A stretch of DNA of 64,000 nt from NCBI RefSeq assembly GCF_010119225.1, contig NZ_WNKF01000005.1:274855-338854 (forward strand), given 5' to 3'. The notes beneath the pieces are model-generated. The model did not search any database. It was given only the letters and a program-made list of their open reading frames with translations, and was not told the origin of the DNA. This document shows, piece by piece, positions 60,692-64,000 of the stretch (its first letter is position 1; every line of letters begins with the position of its first letter). This DNA is from Cyclobacterium roseum. Its GTDB lineage: Bacteria; Bacteroidota; Bacteroidia; Cytophagales; Cyclobacteriaceae. The position numbers and the translations under genes are program-made.

Positions 60692-61692
60692 AAAAAACCT
60701 ACTACCTCTTCAACCCAGGGCGGCTCAGTCGAAAGGACTTTACATTGAAATTCACTCCGATAGATGAGTCGGGAAAAGAAGGCACACCCAAGTACATCCC
60801 TGTGGAGGGTGTCTCGGACCTGTATTGCTTTGGCAGCCTGGATGCCAATTCGGCCTTGTATAATTTTCTGGGAAAAGCGGGCATCAGCGTGCATTTTTTT
60901 GATTATTACGAGCATTACACGGGCAGTTTTCAGCCAAAAGAATACCTGCTGGCCGGAAAAATGCAGATCCAACAAACCATGCACTATTCCCAATTGGAGA
61001 GTAGATTGAAAATCGCCAAAAAATTTGTGGAGGGAGCCGCCTTTAACATAAGCAAAAACCTGAAGTACTACCTAAACCGGGGCAAAGACCTGGAAGACTC
61101 CCTGAACAAAATTTCCCAGTTCGGTATGCTTATAGATGCCTCCGGGGATATTCCAGCTTTGATGGGGGTAGAGGGCAATATCCGGCAGGAATATTACCGG
61201 GCCTTTGACCTGATCCTGAAAGACCATGCCATGGAAGGCCGAAGCAAGCAGCCGCCCATGAATGAGGTAAACGCTCTGATTTCCTTTGGTAATATGATGT
61301 GTTATACGCTTTGCCTGGATCAAATTTACCATACCCAGTTGAATCCCACGATCAGTTTTCTACACGAACCCGGGTACAGAAGGTACTCGCTGGCCCTGGA
61401 CCTGGCAGAGATATTCAAGCCCATATTGGTGGATCGCACCATTTTCAGGGTATTAAACAAAAGGGAAGTCAAGTCCAAGGACTTTGATTTTCATGTCAAT
61501 AAGGTCATTTTGAAGGAAAGCGGCAAAAAAGCCTTTATCCGGGCGTTTGAAGAACGGCTGAACGAAACCATCAAACACAGAACCTTGAAAAAACAAGTTA
61601 GTTACAAACATTTGGTGAAGCTGGAGTGCTACAAACTGAGCAAGCATTTGCTGGGAATGGAAACGTATCAGCCATTTAAAGTTTGGTGGTGA
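60688..61692 (+). CDS. cas1: CRISPR-associated integrase Cas1 (type I-B-like)
   Basis: A 334-residue protein that with Cas2 inserts spacers at the leader end. Active-site residues are Glu in LMGVEGNIRQEYY, His in SFLHEPGYRRYSL and the acidic pair in LDLAEIFKP. KKTYYLFNPGRLSRK at the N-terminus resembles the HMARI-type Cas1 of type I-B systems. No ATG occurs in the first 90 codons, so the TTG at 60688 must be the start. It overlaps the vapC stop by 4 bases, which implies coupled translation. Confidence 0.95.
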   Translation: MKKTYYLFNPGRLSRKDFTLKFTPIDESGKEGTPKYIPVEGVSDLYCFGSLDANSALYNFLGKAGISVHFFDYYEHYTGSFQPKEYLLAGKMQIQQTMHYSQLESRLKIAKKFVEGAAFNISKNLKYYLNRGKDLEDSLNKISQFGMLIDASGDIPALMGVEGNIRQEYYRAFDLILKDHAMEGRSKQPPMNEVNALISFGNMMCYTLCLDQIYHTQLNPTISFLHEPGYRRYSLALDLAEIFKPILVDRTIFRVLNKREVKSKDFDFHVNKVILKESGKKAFIRAFEERLNETIKHRTLKKQVSYKHLVKLECYKLSKHLLGMETYQPFKVWW

Positions 61693-61775
61693 GCAATCTT
61701 GTTGAGAAGTAGCCAAATAGGGGGATGGGATTGCATTCCATCTTGGATGAACGAATCACACATTAACTAATTAGC

Positions 61776-62039
61776 ATGTACATCATTTTGGTTTACGACA
61801 TCGGCGAAAAGCGTGTTGGAAAGATGCTTAAGCTCTGCCGGCAATACTTGAATTGGATCCAGAACTCCGTGTTTGAAGGCGAAATCACAGAGGTAAAGTT
61901 GAAAGAACTTATCAGTCGGGCCAGGTTGTTTATGAAGGAAGAAGACGACAGTTTAATTATCTTTAAGAGCCGGGAGCAGAAGTGGTTGGAAAAGGAAATC
62001 ATCGGCCAGGACAAAAACGACCTGGACACGTTTATTTAG
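61776..62039 (+). CDS. cas2: CRISPR-associated protein Cas2
   Basis: An 87-residue ferredoxin-fold protein beginning MYIILVYDIGEKRVGKMLKL, with the conserved YDI near the N-terminus and RQYLNWIQNSVFEGEIT. It forms the Cas1-Cas2 integrase core. It lies 83 bases after cas1 and 212 bases before the first repeat. Confidence 0.95.
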   Translation: MYIILVYDIGEKRVGKMLKLCRQYLNWIQNSVFEGEITEVKLKELISRARLFMKEEDDSLIIFKSREQKWLEKEIIGQDKNDLDTFI

Positions 62040-62251
62040 GGTTTTGGTTGTCGATCGATGGATCAACGTGAATTTTTTACGGCATACCCCGCTACCAGGG
62101 CCATCAAAATCCGGGATGCAAGCTTTGAGGCGGGTTGTCGAAGGCAGGGAGAAATCCGGTTATTGGATACCGACAATCTCCGTGCAAAAAACCAAAGACA
62201 AAAGCCTTTATTTTACAGGAATTTGGCCTATTTTTGTTTTCAGGCCGACGG
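62040..62251 (+). promoter_or_regulatory. CRISPR leader with array promoter
   Basis: These 212 bases between cas2 and the first repeat hold no gene. TATTTTTG at 62229-62236 is an exact TAnnTTTG box that ends 15 bases before repeat 1. TACAGGAATT (62214-62223), just upstream of the box, equals a 10-base part of the array repeat. Cas1-Cas2 integration would occur at the boundary at 62252. Confidence 0.7.
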
Positions 62252-63995
62252 CCCTTAATCGCACCATACAGGAATTGAAATTGGAAGGGGATAATAAAAA
62301 TGTAGCTGATTACCGGGCCCTTAATCGCACCATACAGGAATTGAAATACGTTATGCGCTTAAATGACATGGTAAAATATTACACCCTTAATCGCACCATA
62401 CAGGAATTGAAATAGACGAGGGGATATAATAGAGGGACATTTTTACCTGCCCTTAATCGCACCATACAGGAATTGAAATTAAAAACGCATGTACTGAAAA
62501 TGGTGAATGGTCTTTCCCTTAATCGCACCATACAGGAATTGAAATGAGAAGCAGCGGTATTTAAGGGAAATATCTACATGCCCTTAATCGCACCATACAG
62601 GAATTGAAATATCTTCGTAAATAGCTGTAAGCGGAAAAGAATCGGTCCCTTAATCGCACCATACAGGAATTGAAATATCTATATTCCAGATAACAACGGC
62701 AATTAACCAGGTCCCTTAATCGCACCATACAGGAATTGAAATTCTCTTCCGCTTTCTTTTGCATTTCTGCGGAAAGATCCCTTAATCGCACCATACAGGA
62801 ATTGAAATTTTCGGATTGGCAGTATTTAGCAGATATTGTGATGCCCTTAATCGCACCATACAGGAATTGAAATTCTTGATAGAAGCGATTACCACGTTTT
62901 CAACAACATTCCCTTAATCGCACCATACAGGAATTGAAATGGAAATGGTAAGTTCTGGATTGAACGCCCGGCACCTGCCCTTAATCGCACCATACAGGAA
63001 TTGAAATCCGCTATCTATTGCAGTTGACTGACTTCTGTTTATCCCTTAATCGCACCATACAGGAATTGAAATACCGGGATAGTTAGGAGCCTGCTTTAGT
63101 TGATCGTACCCTTAATCGCACCATACAGGAATTGAAATTTTCGGGCCAACTATCGCCGCCCATTTTTCAAACCCCTTAATCGCACCATACAGGAATTGAA
63201 ATTATTTTAGATTTACAGTTCAGGAATGGCAAAATGGACCCTTAATCGCACCATACAGGAATTGAAATGCAGGGTCTCCTGGCTTGTCCATGCCGCCCCC
63301 AATACCCTTAATCGCACCATACAGGAATTGAAATACTACTAAAATGGGTTTGTTATTAATCAAACCTCCTTCCCTTAATCGCACCATACAGGAATTGAAA
63401 TAAAAACGAAACTACAGGAGTTTATCTTGACACAGAACCCTTAATCGCACCATACAGGAATTGAAATTGTTCTTGGAGCCGTGCCTAATGCTGCGGTTTT
63501 GTCCCCTTAATCGCACCATACAGGAATTGAAATGTTCAATAGATCCAGATTCCCTTAGATCGGAAAGGACCCTTAATCGCACCATACAGGAATTGAAATA
63601 ACAAATCAATCACCGAATTATCAGCATGGGATTTACCCTTAATCGCACCATACAGGAATTGAAATAAGCCTTTTAGCTTTTTGCGTTACATCGTTTGTGA
63701 TTCCCTTAATCGCACCATACAGGAATTGAAATACCTTAGAGGGGCCGACCTTTACGGGGCCGACCTTACCCTTAATCGCACCATACAGGAATTGAAATAA
63801 ATCAAGCAGTCTTTTACGTCCTGGGTAATATGGTCCCCTTAATCGCACCATACAGGAATTGAAATATTACTCGTTTAATAACAGCTAATTTTGACCTAAC
63901 CCTTAATCGCACCATACAGGAATTGAAATAGTCTAGCAATGCTAAAGCAATGCTAAAGCAAAACTCCCTTAATCGCACCATACAGGAATTGAAAT
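62252..63995 (+). CRISPR. CRISPR array: 27 repeats of 30 bases, 26 spacers of 34-37 bases
   Basis: The repeat starts CCCTTAATCG, continues CACCATACAG and ends GAATTGAAAT. Repeats begin at 62252, 62318, 62384, 62450, 62516, 62581 and so on to 63966, and all those read are identical. Spacers are mostly 36 bases. The ATTGAAAT end is the typical Cas6-generated 8-nt handle and fixes the direction as plus, with the leader at 62040-62251 next to cas2. The last repeat ends 5 bases before the window end, so the array may continue. Identical repeats, including the last one visible, suggest an active array with its far end not reached. Confidence 0.98.
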
Positions 63996-64000
63996 TACAC

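Noticed and set aside
62252..63995. Open frames on both strands inside the CRISPR array, giving FNSCMVRLR-like repeats
   Set aside because: They are translations of the 30-base repeat and its spacers.
1..64000. tRNA, rRNA, complete insertion sequence, prophage or plasmid origin
   Set aside because: No cloverleaf, transposase, integrase, capsid or replication gene was recognised on either strand.

Overview
The window looks like a chromosomal segment of a Bacteroidota bacterium, probably order Cytophagales (Cyclobacteriaceae-like). The reasons are the protein families (LytTR regulator with a His_kinase partner, exported enolase-superfamily dehydratases, S1 sulfatase, DUF5060 glycosidase, DUF4397 and DUF4142 lipoproteins) and promoter boxes of the Bacteroidota form TAnnTTTG. 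No rRNA or tRNA gene was recognised.

Positions 1-13,700 hold housekeeping genes: partial ettA, a DUF349 protein, a DUF2795 protein, a three-gene LiaF-like/histidine kinase/LytTR operon, ispD, a DtxR-type metal regulator divergent from a ZIP transporter, a 2-hydroxyacid dehydrogenase, an M42 peptidase, a Ppx/GppA phosphatase, and an Ldh-family oxidoreductase next to an atypical Nramp-like transporter. Positions 13,900-34,600 are mostly minus strand and form a central-carbon and ion-homeostasis block: pcm, D-lactate dehydrogenase, two P2-type cation ATPases, PEP synthase, a GH65 phosphorylase, a beta-phosphoglucomutase/OtsB fusion, class I aldolase, and a cation-chloride cotransporter-like permease coupled to a DUF5060 glycosidase. 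Positions 34,800-46,900 carry DoxX, a formaldehyde-dehydrogenase-like enzyme, a sulfatase, a serpin with a decayed second copy, small membrane and lipoproteins, and three consecutive exported enolase-superfamily dehydratases.

From 46,900 to the right edge is an accessory island: repeats, a broken four-helix-bundle gene, a pRiA4b ORF-3-like gene, a cas6 relic, a toxin-antitoxin-like pair, then a divergent type I (I-B-like) CRISPR-Cas locus in the order cas6-cas5-cas3-cas8-cas7, an unknown helical protein, vapBC, cas4, an AAA ATPase, a frameshifted second cas4, a second vapBC, cas1, cas2 and a CRISPR array of 27 repeats that reaches within 5 bases of the window end.

The most interesting signal is a miniature degenerate CRISPR on the minus strand just upstream of cas6 (about 49178-49285). 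It has a promoter box, a degenerate repeat carrying the 3' handle, a 23-nt pseudo-spacer, a second degenerate repeat with 14 consecutive bases identical to the array repeat, and a hairpin with a T-rich tail. Its pseudo-spacer matches 16 of 18 bases of the cas6 promoter region (49299-49316). The only mismatches in that stretch are at positions 6 and 12, the positions that are flipped out and unpaired in type I Cascade. This predicts a crRNA-like RNA that steers Cascade to repress its own operon, similar in concept to the CreR/CreA RNAs known from other CRISPR systems, here beside a toxin-antitoxin-like pair.
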